A program made the position numbers and the translations under genes. This document shows, in pieces, positions 33,361 to 44,951 of a stretch of DNA of 64,000 nt (positions are counted from its first letter, which is position 1; each line of letters begins with the position of its first letter). The notes beneath the pieces were generated by a model. It did no database searches, was not told where the DNA came from, and was given only the letters and a program-made list of their open reading frames with translations. Source of the DNA: Trifolium pratense (taxonomy: Eukaryota; Streptophyta; Magnoliopsida; Fabales; Fabaceae); assembly GCF_020283565.1 (NCBI RefSeq), contig NC_060061.1, positions 42,507,362 to 42,571,361 of the forward strand. Reading direction: 5' to 3'.

Positions 33361-34519
33361 TTATACCATGGGATTAATTAAATCTTCGGCTGGTAAATCC
33401 CACACAACACAGTCTGAGTTGAATATATTGGATAGATTTCTAATTTCTTTTGTAGCCTCAGAATCATCCCCATTTTCCTCTTGAAGTTTTTCATGAAACT
33501 GGCTTTGCTGATCCATGGCTGTGCATGTGCTTCCGGTACATAAACTTTGGTTCCATGGTGATGCATCCCCTTTATTGCCAAAATATGATGGACTGAACTG
33601 AAACCCAGACATCGTAGGGAAAACATTGTATGGCATTGCAAAACTTGCAGATGTAGCAGTGGAGTCCCAAGGTTTATTTGTGGGTACCATTTCATGTTCT
33701 TGTTGTATGGCCTTTGATAGGTCAAACTTAATCTTCTCAACAGTATCTTCCCTTTCTTCTGGCTTACAGTTAAAGTAATCGGTGATGTTATTCCCCATTG
33801 CTGCATTAGAATGTTGGCCCTGGTAGTTAATTGGCTTCCTGGTAAGAAGGTGGAGCACCTCATCTTTGAAACAACCGAGGGCTGCTTCAGCTAGGTGAGC
33901 TGCCTGTGGGGGTGCCAATGTTGTAGCAATTTCCGCCATTAGATGGGAGAATGGTTTGTGGGTAACAGGGTCTATACCCATGCCTGACAGTTTCTTTTTC
34001 AGCTTGGTGTTCCAGTGGTTTTTGACATCATTGTCGGTGCGTCCTGGCAGCTGGGCTGCTATGAGTGACCACCTGAACACACATTTAAGCATGCATTAAC
34101 ACTGATACAGATAATCTCATACACTACATATAACATAACCTCAATGCATAGTTAACATTTGTTGTACCTGTTACCGAAAACTGAATGAAGCTTCACGATG
34201 GTTTGTTCTTCTGCATCCGAGAAATTGCCATGCTTAAGGTCAGGACGAAGGTAATTAGTCCACCTTAACCTGCAGCTCTTTCCACATCTCTGAAGGCCTA
34301 TTTCATTCACAAAATCAAGTATTAAAGCTTGTTTTATTCACATTGATTCAAATAAAATATAGATGTAGATCGCAAAAGAGACTAACCAGCATTCTTGGGA
34401 ATGAGGCGCCAGTTGCGAGTGCCATGTTGAGCAATGTAAGTAGAGAGCTTGTTATCTTCCTCAGGTGTCCACTGACCTCTCTTCACATTGTCCTTCTCAC
34501 AACATGGAATACGTCCCAT
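33361..34519 (-). CDS. MYB80: R2R3-MYB transcription factor MYB80
   Basis: Three exons, 34519-34387, 34297-34168 and 34072-33361 (133, 130 and 712 bases), encode 324 aa. The first two lengths are the usual ones for R2R3-MYBs. The R2 repeat starts [17 protein letters not shown] and R3 ends with [18 protein letters not shown], followed by [12 protein letters not shown]. The C-terminus ...[15 protein letters not shown] is close to that of Arabidopsis MYB80 (formerly MYB103) as I recall it. That protein acts in the anther tapetum and controls tapetal cell death and pollen wall formation, so this gene should act in anther nuclei. The gene converges with PA200, with 197 bases between the two stop codons. 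Confidence 0.93.
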
Positions 34520-34775
34520 TTCTCTATTCTTTTTTCAATATGTTAAATCTCTTTCCCAAAAGAAATGAAAATTTTGAGAACAGGTTAGGACTATAGAATA
34601 ATGGAGGGAAGTATCAAGTATAAGGATTGTTTGTCTTTCTTCCCAAACTTGTGAATTCTCTCTACGAGTCTTTCAATTCTTTGAGGCAAAAAGGGAAGAC
34701 GTGGAATATTTCTATGTTGATTTTTGTTTTGTTTTTCCTTCTTCTCTGTTTTTTATTTGGTTGTAACTCACTATT

Positions 34776-34789
34776 CTTTATATATATAA
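34776..34789 (-). promoter_or_regulatory. Probable TATA box of MYB80
   Basis: On the minus strand this reads TATATATAAAG, about 260 bases before the start codon. It is the only strong TATA-like motif in the proximal upstream region. Confidence 0.45.
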
Positions 34790-34799
34790 GGTTGTAAAT

Positions 34800-35990
34800 T
34801 AGAATTGCATGGGTACATGGTTAAGGCCTAAAGGCATCAAAGGTGCATGATTTTATTAAAAAATTCAACGCCATTGAGCGTGTGAAAGAGGCAGGTAGCT
34901 CACCCACAAGATGCTTGGTCAACTTCTTTTTCTTTTACCCTCTCTCTCTTTGTTGACTGTGTTAACCATAGTTTGTGTGCTTAATGCATGTGTTGGGTAA
35001 GTTTCTCTTCTTTGTTCACACAAAACAATCTCATCTTTACTTCAGAGGGAGAGTAGAAGGGTTTAGAATTACTTCATGTGGATTTCACATTGCAGTAGCA
35101 CACCAAAGTTTGGAAATGAGAAGAGAAGCTCAGTACAATCTGATAAACCATCACCAAAATTTGGATGGTCTTTCCTCGGACCATTAAGAATATCTTTCAT
35201 GGGGAGAGACCTTAACTAATCCAAAAAATAACAAATTTCCCTTAATATTTTTGTCATTGGAATTTGATGAAGTGTCAAATTTGACTCCTTATTCTAAAAA
35301 AACATATGACATAGTTTACCAAAAAATGGGTTGCTTAACACAAATATTTGAGACCTTAGTTCATCTATTAAATGATATCTAACGTTTAAAGTAGTTTTGT
35401 ACTAACATTCAACGAAAAACCACTATTTTTCTAGGTCACTATATTTCTTTAACTGGATGTTATATTTCATAATTAACAAAACTTTAGACTAAATAAAGTG
35501 GATGTTATATTTCTCATCAAGCTTAACACAAATATGTGACCTTGACAATATAACTGGATGTTATATTGTCAAAACTTTTGAGTAGAAAAATATTACTTGA
35601 CCAAAAAAAAAAAATACTTCATTATATTCTAGGAAAAGGATTCATTGTTGATACTAAATTATTAAGTAGAAACATATGTCTTGTTCAAAAAAAAGTAGAA
35701 AAATATGTTGAGATTCATCATTTTGTCAGTTTTTAGTACTATCAGTTTTATCAACATCTAATGGAAGTTTTCTATTGTTTAATGTCATGCCATTTTTTAT
35801 ATTTAATTATTTTAAAGTAAATTTAAATTTTGGATACCACTGTCCAACTGAAACTCTAGGTGTGTATTAAAGAATTCTCCTTTTGTTTGTCAAGTTTTTT
35901 TTATTGTTATAGTTTAGATTAAAAAATTTAACCATTTTTTAACATAGTAGAGAAAACATAATCTATAAGATTAGAAATACTGACACATAG
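34800..35990. other. MYB80 upstream and intergenic DNA
   Basis: No gene is recognised here. The part from 35350 to 35470 resembles 41725-41860 in the permease intron, and 'ctggatgttatatt'-type phrases recur three times between 35450 and 35575. The rest is AT-rich. Confidence 0.5.
35350..35470. repeat. Dispersed repeat, copy 1
   Basis: Shares 'ccttagttcatctatta' and a diverged 'aacattca...gaaaa.ccactat.tttcta.gtca' block with 41725-41860. Family unknown. Confidence 0.5.
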
Positions 35991-35992
35991 TT

Positions 35993-36041
35993 CCGTGAGC
36001 TTAACTCACTTGGCAGAACATTGTATTATATATGCAGGGGG
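35993..36041 (-). repeat. SINE, part 1 (split by a later LTR-element insertion)
   Basis: 'gtgagcttaactcacttggc' and 'tatatatgcagggg' belong to a tRNA-like repeat. Its other part, with the box B-like 'ggattcgaaccccgg', resumes at 37384 after the inserted element. Together they make about 125 bp with an A-rich end. Confidence 0.65.
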
Positions 36042-36169
36042 TGTTATGGTAAAATGGTCTTTCACACATCATGTACTTATATAGGCAAATCACCATATAC
36101 AAGTCAATGGGCCTAAGTTCAACAATTATAAAGTGGGCTCAAACATAGAAAAAGACCCAATACACAACA
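36042..36169 (-). repeat. 3' LTR of the small element
   Basis: 128 bp, TG...CA, diverged by several substitutions from its partner, so this insertion is older than the Tat element. Confidence 0.88.
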
Positions 36170-36400
36170 TAATCCTCCTCTAATTGTATAACACTACAAT
36201 TAACAAACTAAAAGAAGAAACAAGCAAAATAGTAAAGCAGGCCAGGCCAAGACATAGGCATTGGCAGACAAGCAAAACAAGCTCATAAGTGCGTGCACCA
36301 CTGCTTGCAGGCCTCACAGATAAGCAAACAAGCCAGGCAAGCTAGACAAGTAAAAACTTAACACTTTTGAGCAACTGTCATCCCTAAACCCTTCTTCAAT

Positions 36401-36535
36401 TTGAGAAATGAAACAGTGACTGAATATTTTGCAAGAACTATGACAACTGCAAACAAGGTGACGTCTCAAGGTGAAAGAATGGAACAAGCGACCATAGTAG
36501 AGAAGATTTTGCAAGTTGTATACATTATTCTTGCT
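36401..36535 (+). pseudogene. Copia gag fragment (short duplicate)
   Basis: About 40 codons (NETVTEYFARTMTTANKVTSQ...) repeat part of the larger gag piece at 36728-37249, on the same strand. It is truncated and joined directly to RT-derived sequence. Confidence 0.6.
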
Positions 36536-36735
36536 TCCCTTGTGATATCCAAGAGGTTGTTCCACATAAATATCTTCAGCTAGTTCACCATGTAAAAATG
36601 CACTTTTTACATCCAATTGAAAGATAGTTAATGTTGGCCATGAGAAGCATCTCTTCCTCAACATCAAACTCAACATATTTTGCAGATTCTTCCCAAGTAG
36701 GACATTCATTTTTAAGTGTCATAATTTGTGACACT
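36536..36735 (-). pseudogene. Copia RT and gag zinc-knuckle fragments, fused
   Basis: On the minus strand a broken zinc-knuckle piece (NECPTWEESAKYVEFD, about 36720-36640) runs directly into an RT piece (QLDVKSAFLHGELAEDIYVEQP, about 36625-36550). Protease and integrase are missing between them. Stops and the fusion show it cannot encode a working protein. Confidence 0.65.
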
Positions 36736-37249
36736 TATAGCACTCAACATTTTCCTTGTTGATTCGTCCTCTGCCACGGCAGCACAGGTTCAAGCAGCTC
36801 ATGCAAGCAAGATCACAAATATGAAGGTGAAGAATTACTTGTTCCAGTCAATCGATCGTGAAATCTTAGAAACGATTCTTTCAAAAGAAACTTCGAAAGA
36901 TATTTGGGATTCTATGAGGTTGAAGTATAAAGGTTCAACCAAGGTGAAACGAGCTCAACTTCAAGTTTCTCGCAAAGAATTTGAAGTTCTTGAGATGGGG
37001 GAAAATGAAACGGTGGCTGAATATTATGCAAGAACTATGGCAATTGCAAACAAGATGACTTCTCAAGGTGAAACAATGGAACAAGTGACCATAGTAGAGA
37101 AGATTTTGCGTTCCATGCCAGAAAAATTTAACTATGTTACTTGCTCCATAGAGGAATCAAATGATGTTACCAATCTTTCCATTGATGCGCTTCAAAGTAG
37201 CTTAATTGTACATGAGCAAAAGATGAAAGGTAAACAAACCAGGCTCTGA
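36728..37249 (+). pseudogene. Copia gag (UBN2-type) fragment, inverted relative to its LTRs
   Basis: 173 open codons match the Copia gag domain (DREILETILSKETSKDIWDS..., VEKILRSMPEKFNYV...). It is on the plus strand, while the PBS and PPT put the element on the minus strand, so this internal piece is inverted. It runs into the PBS and lacks the normal gag start and end. Confidence 0.7.
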
Positions 37250-37254
37250 TACCA
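37243..37254 (-). other. Primer-binding site of the small element
   Basis: Minus strand TGGTATCAGAGC, the classic initiator-Met tRNA primer site of plant Copia elements, two bases from the LTR. Confidence 0.9.
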
Positions 37255-37256
37255 CT

Positions 37257-37383
37257 TGTTATGGTAAAAGGTCATTCACACACCATGTACTTATATAGGC
37301 AAAACACCATATACAAGTCAATGAGCCCAAGTTCAATAATTACAAAGTGGGCTCAAACATAGAAAAAGACCCAATACACAACA
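37257..37383 (-). repeat. 5' LTR of the small element
   Basis: 127 bp, TG...CA, followed by the second GGGGG at 37384-37388. Confidence 0.88.
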
Positions 37384-37464
37384 GGGGGTTGGGATTCGAA
37401 CCCCGGTCATCTCACCTTAAGGGTGAAATTTCCAGTCACTAGACTACTTGAAAAGAAAAAAAAA
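37384..37464 (-). repeat. SINE, part 2
   Basis: Contains the box B-like 'ggattcgaaccccgg'. Read on the minus strand it starts with the box A-like 'tagtctagtgactgg', as in tRNA-derived SINEs. It ends in an A-rich stretch and continues the part at 35993-36041. Confidence 0.65.
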
Positions 37465-37595
37465 CACATATTTGTCCAAAAAAATATAAAATACCAGCAA
37501 AATTTGTAATCATAATATGATTGATTACTAAAATTTAGATAAGATGAATTATTCACTATCTATTGTTCACATTATTTTATTGCCTGATTATTCAA

Positions 37596-38040
37596 TGTCA
37601 GATATTGTTCTCTCCATTGTGGCTAAAGAAGCATAATATTTGGTCGGACTAACAAAACAACTAGTAAAACAACGCTTTTATGTTAATCAATTCATCAAAG
37701 AACTTGAGAATGAAAAGAAAGAGTTGATTTTTGAATGAGATAACTTTTTGGACCCGATTGAACAAGTCAAACAAGAACTGAAGAAATTGAGAAACCGGTG
37801 AAAGGATATGCATTCTACAAATTGAGACATCCAAATGACATCGATGACCTCATGTGATAGAAATGACAGATGTTTTCAAGTGCCTTAAATTAAGATATAC
37901 AACTAAGCAAAAGATAAAAAGAGTTCTTCTTGTATATTCTCAATTGAACTTTTTTTTATAATCATATTTGCAATTAAACTTAGCCTTGGAGGAACAGATT
38001 AATTAGACTCTACAAGTAACGAAATTGAAGCATGAAAAAC
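37596..38040 (+). pseudogene. Decayed N-terminal fragment, possibly a CC-NBS-LRR resistance gene
   Basis: Translation from the ATG at 37596 reads SDIVLSIVAKEA, a stop, YLVGLTKQLVKQ, then FIKELENEKKELI, a stop, and a Glu/Lys-rich stretch. This resembles the coiled-coil start of legume CC-NBS-LRR proteins as I remember them. Several stops break it, and no P-loop or LRR part follows. The identification rests on weak similarity. Confidence 0.35.
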
Positions 38041-38290
38041 TAGACTTTTAGATTCTCTTTTGCTGATTTGTGATGAGAAAAGAATCGTTGGTAAAACATC
38101 AAATTATTTGCAGGTGCAAGATATGTTTTGAAATACAGGCCCATAGATAGCAAAGAACTTTGAGAAAAATCTTATATTTTTTGAAAATGTTGGCAAGAAA
38201 CTCATCACCACAAGAGAAAAGATTAAGATAAATGGTTTTTAACCCCGTAAAGTTAGCAATATGAAGATTCTCTCATTTTGTCCCTTGAAT

Positions 38291-38708
38291 TGACAACCAG
38301 ACATCTGACTGTATATTTTTGATGACATGACATGCACACGTGAAAAAAAATTAATTTATATTTATTTTTAATTCCATGTCAGCTAATAATAATTTTTTTA
38401 ATTATAAAAAAAATTATATTTATTTTTTTCATAATAACTTTATTACTATTATTTATTTAAAGTTTTAAGAATTTTTTTAATAAATTTTATTAAAAAAAAA
38501 TTAAATTTTTTTTAATACATTTTTTTTCTTAAAACTTTATTATTTAATTAAATAATAATAAAGTTATTATTAAAAAATATATATTTTTTTTTATTTAATT
38601 AAAAAATTTATTATTAGCTGAAGTGGAATTAAAAATAAATATAAATTAAACTTTTTTCCATGTGTTCATGCCATGTATCGAAAATGCACAATCAGATGTC
38701 CGGTTGAT
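38291..38708. repeat. Long AT-rich foldback element (~418 bp)
   Basis: The left arm (tgacaaccagacatctgac..., through a tttatttttaattcca block near 38360-38375) is inverted at the right arm (tggaattaaaaataaat near 38623, then ...cagatgtccggttgatg at 38693-38708). The arms are about 105 bp and imperfect. The centre is almost pure A/T. It is probably a MITE; the family is not assigned. Confidence 0.65.
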
Positions 38709-39260
38709 GTATTTTTAAAGCTAAAAACCTTTCTTGTAATTTTCCTATGGTTTGAAATTTAGGATTTTAACTTTTTATTAAGATTAAATAACTAAAGATA
38801 AGTCTAGATAACTAAAAGAAATTAAGGCTCAAAGCCTAGCTTTTAAGCTTTATGAAAGGGCTAGCCATAGTCAACTTAGTGCCACCAAGACAACAATTTG
38901 AATCATTTCAAGAGACAAATGTGCAATTCAATCACACATATTACAGCTCCAATCTTATTGCATGGTTGGAATTACATTGAGTTTGGCGTACACCGTGATT
39001 TCATCAATGTGCAAAATCACGATAGCACATCGTAATTCCATCAAATTCACTGTCAATCCAAACATGGACAGAAGTCCTCAACTGCCAGAACAACATGAAT
39101 TTATCAATGTTCCATGAATATGTAACATGTTTGCCATTAGAAAGGGCTTAACCAATAAGCCACTGTCCTATGTTTGATATTTCGTTTCAAAGTAATAAGA
39201 ATGAAAAACTAGTACCACTATCTATTTCCTCACTTTAACTTCCAGTTCTCTTAAAGCTTC
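38709..39260. other. Permease 3' flank, nothing recognised
   Basis: Ordinary AT-rich DNA. It should include the 3' UTR of the minus-strand permease gene. I could not assign a poly(A) signal. Confidence 0.4.
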
Positions 39261-42200
39261 TCAGCCTAGTTTTGCAGAAATTATCCCTTGAATGGAACCA
39301 ATGAGAGTGAACAATCCCACCACAAAGCCAACAATGCTAAAAGTCCTAAGCCATATCCACTTGCTTGTCCATGGTTCAATGTTGCCTTGACTAATATACA
39401 TTTCCACTGGGAAATATATGGTTAATGGATAAAATATTATGCCAGCCAAAACTCCCAAAATCTGGTTGAAGTATGGAAAGAGCAATGCAATCACGGTCGT
39501 TGACGCAACATATAAAGTTCGGAAACAAAGTCTTAGAGGACTTAGTTGAAAATTTGGCAGCAATGGGAGTTTTAAGTCGTATGAGTAATTCACAAATCCA
39601 CTGTCTGGGAACTTAAATCGAAGCCAATTCTCAACAATTGCATAAAGTGGCTGGCTATACACCTGCATATCACAACAAACATGGATGACACAATACTTAA
39701 TAACACAAGTAGTGGAAAATGTAAAGATTGAGCATAGCATACTAAAATTTAGAGTAAATCACCAACTTTTATCTCTAAACTCACGATCGTTCGTTAGTCT
39801 ATAATGTTTTATCATTGATTCATTATATAACAGTAGAGACCATCAGAATAAGTAATACTAACTTGAACAATAATTATCTAGACTTTACTTATCTCTGCAC
39901 TGAACTTTGGAATACCAGGGCCCTTACCTCCGGAAACCAGAGGGTTAAGACAAAAAAAAAACTAAGTTTAGAGACAAAATTGATGGTAATGTATACCTGA
40001 TATGCACCAACAAGGTGAATAACTATACAAGCATTGGCAAAGTCAACAAGCCAATAAAGCTTATAAGCTGCAAACCCTGTTAAAAGATTTCCTGGTGTAT
40101 CATTACCAAAGGCCGCATAACCTGCACAGCCACAACAGAGGTAGAAAAATGTTGTGACAATCACTGATATTGTTGAGGCCCTCCTCATGGTTACGTTTTC
40201 CGGCGGAGGAGATTTCAACGTGTCCTTTAAAAATCGAAGATAAGTTATAATTAGACTTTAAGGCAATAGTGATGAAGTTATATTATCGATAGCTAAGATC
40301 GGTCATGCATGCATACCTGAATTTCTATAAGAATTACTGAGAATGGATAAGAGAAGGCTATGTCACCAAGTGCTTGTGCAACCAGCCATACTTTTTCAGT
40401 TCCAGTGGAAGTTGGTATTCCTCTAATGCTACCCTCAAAATGTCCATTTTCTGAGCACATGATTACAAGAAAATTATATGCATGATAAACAGTCTAAAAC
40501 ATCGAGTGAATCACAATCTTAGTCTATGAAATTGTAGGAATCAAATTAACGAAACTCATTCGAAATTGAAAATCCTAATCACATTAGTCCTCGAACCGGA
40601 GAGGCTGTTTTGATCGGAGATTTTCCATTTCAAGATTATTTTGGAATTTCGTTAGTTTCAGAGACCACATTAACTAACGTCTACAATTTCAGGACTAAAT
40701 TGGCGATTCACTCTGCTATTGTTATATGCTTTTGAGTTTGAACTTGAAGCAACTACTATGCACTATGCATGAACAAGTGATTGATGCAATGCATGAGGAA
40801 ATAGTATACACAAATAATCAGATATTAGTGAGAAGCTATGAATACCATTGACTTTAACAACTGCAAGTCCCATTCCTATGAAAGCATAAGCAAATGACAT
40901 TATTGCTGCTACAATAGACAGCCATTCAATGTTATGGAAATTTGGTATCTGTGAGAGAACAACTTGGATAGCACCAAAAACAAGCATGCTATATGTATCA
41001 TTAAATTCACATGTTTCTTCACTCCCTTTCTCATGGTAACAGATTGAGTTCTGGATTGCTCTGCAGTCACAAACACACATACATATATTTAAAAAATTTC
41101 CATTCAGATATGCTATAAGTTCAAACGCTACTTGAACTTGAAGTAGCATCTAAAAAATGCTATAACCTAGTGAAAAACACTATAAAACAAAATGGCTATT
41201 ACTAACCAATCCTATTTTGATCTTATGAGCTTATACAATATTAGCTATCTCTATAAGCTAGCGGTTAAAAAAGCCAATTTTACAACAAGTAGCATCCAAG
41301 AGATAAATGTAAGAAAAGTAAAAGATGGGAAATGAGAAAAGAAACTTGTGTGAGAAGTTAAAGAACATACCTTATGCTGATGGATGCTGTAATGATGTAG
41401 GCAATTCCAAAACCATATAAGCTTATATTTACAAAAACACCGCAGAAACGTCCATTTCCTTCTCCTGTAACCCACAAATAAGGATCACCATAAGCTCTTT
41501 TTGCATATAGAAACATACAATGAAAGATTGTGGGTCATACTTAGGGAAGGTGAGTGTAGTTACCCTTTTCATTAAATCCTACTTCCTCTTTCTCGAAAAA
41601 TTGGTCAAACAAAATTGATGTACTATTTAATCCAAATTTTTAACTAAATACATTAACACTTGATTAACTATCTCTAGGGAAGGCTAGTATATTATTAGGC
41701 CCATTTACTTTTTGAAAATATGTTACCTTAGTTCATCTATTATTATTTTCATCACCATTACCACTCAATATGTATAGTAGTAGTTTTTACCAACATTCAT
41801 GAAAATCCACTATCTTTCTACGTCAATCAACTTTAATTGGATCTGAAATATTAATTAAACTTACTTTTAATTAATCTTAAGAACTTTATTATAAAAAATG
41901 AAAAGCAGAATTATTTAGTCAAACTATATGACAAAAAAATCATGCCACCTAATTAGTGAATGATTAAGCAGTTATTCACATAAATCATAATAAAATTTGT
42001 TTCCTCCTAGTTTTTTACTATTGAAAATTTGAAACATTTGTGTGACTATTTATTTGATGTGATTTTTGTATGGAGTATGATGGTCATGGATGGAGAAAGG
42101 TACAGCACAGAAGATACACGTGGAAGCATTAAAACGTGAAGTAAGGATCACCACGCAACAGAAGAAGCGGATAATAATGTTGCCGTGACACAACTAAACA

Positions 42201-44106
42201 ACTAGTAGTACACTACACATCACATGTGGCACATTTTTGAGTAACCCACATTTTAATTTGTACTAGTCAAGACCCACATTTTGGGATAAAGATCTACATT
42301 AACGGTTAAGATCATAAATAATCCATTTTATTTAATAATATTTTTACTTCATCGAACGCATTTGGGTTGGTTTGGTGATATTGACTTGTGATATGAGAGT
42401 GTGCTTCTTCTTAAGGTTTTAAATTTGATTCTCTCTGGTCAATTTGGATAGATTAATTTAGTTTTTTTTTTTTTAAAAAAATTCACTTCATCACACTATC
42501 ATGATACTCATTTTAATATTTTTTGTTTTTTTTTCTAGAAAATATATTTTTTGTTATAAAACAAAATATGTTTTGTACTACTATATGATTTTTAACATTT
42601 TCATTTCATAACTAAATAAACGAAATTTGACTTCATATGCTTCACTTAATGTATGATTATTGGTTTGCTTGACATAAATGTATTGCGTGCTATATCAGAA
42701 TTATAGTGAACCACTAGAATTAGTGTGATAAAATTATGGAAAATGCTGATTCTTACGAATAGCATTCACAAGAAAGACAAGAATGACATGGAAACACGGT
42801 CCCACTCTCCTTTTTTGTTATTCCTATTTTTTTCTTAGAAATCTGAAAATTGAAAGGAAAAATTGGGGAAAATGTTTGCAATTGCATTACTTTACAATAT
42901 TAACCTTTAAACTCAACCATTTTAGAAGAAATTCTACATTCTAGTTAGTTACATAGTATAAAAAATTGTGTCCCCAAATTCTCTTGTAAAATAGTGTGTT
43001 GTTCTTGATAAGTTATGAGCAAATGTATTTGTTTGTCATTTATAAACCTAACACAAAGTTTAAGAACTAAGAAACAACTCGCTTTTTAAATTTATTAAAT
43101 AATTTATGCATATAATGAGTTGTCTCTAATTAAAAACAAAAAACAAAGCTATTAATACTTTTGATTACCATTAACCACACAAATTTAATGTTATTTTGTT
43201 TAACAAAAAAAATCATGAAAATAATTTTATTTTTGTTAAGTAGTCTAGTAACGCCTAGTGGCTAGACTCTCACATTTAAATGTGGAGAAATGTGTAATTC
43301 AATGTTTGAACTCCGACCACTCTAATAACGTTCATGGTAACTACCATTTGAACTACACTGCTTATGGGACAATCATGAAAAGAATTAGAATATGAAATAG
43401 TGGTAAAAGGAAACTAACCTTTATGAAGATTAACAGCATCAAGATAGGATGAACTTCTACGAGGTCCAAATTCAGGATCAGGAGAACGATAAGTATCACT
43501 GAGAAGAAAAGCAGAGAGAAGAGTGACAGACGCAAATACAAGAATTGCTAATGGCCCTGCAATCCATCCAATTTGTGCAATGCTCCATGCTAATGACAAC
43601 ACTCCTGATCCTATTACTCCTGTCACTATGTGTGCCACTGCTGTCCATACTGTTCCTGTTTTCATTCATCACACAACCCAACAACATCATTAAACACCGG
43701 TTCGGGGGACAGTTCTGGCACACTGTGATTTTGTTACATAAAATTCACCACCGTGATTCTGTCAAATTTATTGTCGATCTGATCATTTTCTAATTCAACT
43801 TTTCAACATAATATGACAGTCGTAAAATAATCATTAGTGTTATTTTAATGAATAAAGAAAGAAAAAAAGAAAACTTTTCATAGTGCGGATTGAAAATGCA
43901 GAAGACCCAGAAACAGAACACAATAATATATGATTCATGTGATAATTTTATTTGATACCCAGAAGAAAAAAAAAGATTTTTTGTATTGAGATGAGAAATG
44001 AGAAGAAGGAAAAAAAATACAAACCTGTTCTTTTGACATCATATGAATCTGGAAATTGGGTTTGCAATAATGGGGTGCTGCCATCTGCAGCACATTCTGC
44101 ACTCAT
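39261..44106 (-). CDS. Amino acid permease (AAP type, AAAP/ATF1 family)
   Basis: Seven exons, 44106-44025, 43655-43419, 41464-41371, 41060-40846, 40450-40317, 40224-39997 and 39662-39261, join in phase to 463 aa, close to the usual 470-490 of plant AAPs. The protein is a proton-coupled amino acid importer of the plasma membrane with about ten to eleven membrane spans. Seen in the sequence: GTVWTAVAHIVTGVIGSGVLSLAWSIAQIGW in span 1, ALGDIAFSYPFSVILIEIQDTLKSPPPE in the centre, GYAAFGNDTPGNLLTGF, and IYFPVEMYISQ near the end. The second intron is about 1.95 kb and carries repeats. Which AAP member this is cannot be told from the sequence alone. Nothing suggests it is broken. Confidence 0.94.
40504..40713. 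repeat. Foldback MITE in permease intron 4
   Basis: Begins 'gagtgaatca...tagtctatgaaattgtag' and ends with the inverted 'ctacaatttcaggacta...gattcactc'. It is 210 bp. The arms are imperfect and about 70 bp long. Confidence 0.7.
41725..41860. repeat. Dispersed repeat, copy 2, in permease intron 2
   Basis: Diverged relative of 35350-35470. Confidence 0.5.
43235..43330 (+). repeat. SINE remnant in permease intron 2
   Basis: Box A-like 'cctagtggctaga' and box B-like 'tgtttgaactccgac', with 'cacatttaaatgtgg' between them, match the same SINE family as 37384-37464, read in the other direction. Confidence 0.55.
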
Positions 44107-44322
44107 GGTGATTTTGATCTCAGATTTAGATAGATAATTAAGTATAGTGTTTATTAATTGTTGTTATTATTTGAATGAAATGGAATTTTGATCTTTCTTC
44201 CTTTGAGTGTGGAAAAAGTGGATCAAAATTTGGTGTTGTTATTTAGCAGAAGAGAAGATTAATGAAACACAAAAAATGCAGTATGGCATGTGGAAAGTCC
44301 TAAGTCGATAACCCCAACTTAT

Positions 44323-44329
44323 TTTATAC
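44323..44329 (-). promoter_or_regulatory. Probable TATA box of the permease gene
   Basis: TATAAAA on the minus strand, about 220 bases before the start codon. Confidence 0.45.
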
Positions 44330-44880
44330 TCAAATAAACAAATCATCATACATGTGATCGATGTGACCCTTTCTTTCTCTTTTTTTATTTTTATTTTTGT
44401 ATTATTATTGTTTTGTTGACAGATTCATACTTGTTTTTCTTTTAAAGAAATAATGCTAACATGATAATTAGTAAAAAAAAATATATAGAAATATTTTTTG
44501 TACATTGTATCTTTCTAGTTTCTAGTATTAATTTTTTGGCAAATTTCAGGGACAATAGTTAAGGATTCAAATTTAGAAAATTTTTATGTTATGACCCTTT
44601 CTTCTTTTAATTTCTTTTGTGGTCTTTATATCTTCATTAACTTAAGAAATTAGTTTCTTATTTTTATATCGCTACTCCATTTTAGATACTCCTTTATATT
44701 TTTGACTAAAAAATTAGGGGACCAAAAAATTGTGATGTGATATATTTCTAAATGGCGTATCATCACCGGCGGAGCTAGGCCCACCCCGAAAAAATAGGAA
44801 ATTACTAATATACCCTTGAATTTATTATAAAATAAAAACATATACTACATATATATTTGATTGCGCGCTCAATTTACAAA
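44330..44880. other. Intergenic DNA upstream of the permease
   Basis: AT-rich. A 'ggcggagctaggcccacccc' phrase near 44769 resembles ends of degraded plant DNA transposons, but nothing complete is visible. Confidence 0.4.
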
Positions 44881-44883
44881 TCG

Positions 44884-44945
44884 AAGCTTTAGTCTAGTGG
44901 CTTGTAGCATGCCATTATATGCGTAGGTTGCGAGTTTGAATCAAC
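44884..44945 (+). repeat. tRNA-derived SINE-like remnant
   Basis: Box A-like 'tagtctagtggctt' and box B-like 'gcgagtttgaatc' about 35 bases apart. Short and isolated. Confidence 0.4.
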
Positions 44946-44951
44946 ATAACT

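Larger units (their letters stand above)
36042..37383 (-). mobile_element. Small chimeric LTR element (1342 bp) with Copia-derived pieces
   Basis: The LTRs are 36042-36169 (128 bp) and 37257-37383 (127 bp), TG...CA, about 93% alike by eye, with a 5-bp GGGGG target duplication. The PBS TGGTATCAGAGC (initiator-Met tRNA type) is on the minus strand at 37254-37243, two bases from the LTR. A purine tract adjoins the other LTR. Inside are disordered Copia fragments: an RT piece and a gag zinc-knuckle piece on the minus strand, and a gag (UBN2-type) piece on the plus strand. It is therefore non-autonomous and internally rearranged. It inserted into a SINE. Confidence 0.88.

Noticed and set aside
34975..35187. 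Open frame of 70 codons upstream of MYB80
   Set aside because: No similarity recognised and no promoter or splice context.
36002..36041. Possible tRNA genes here and at 37389, 43240, 44890 and 2206
   Set aside because: Box A/B-like motifs are present but no full cloverleaf could be drawn; these are SINE pieces.
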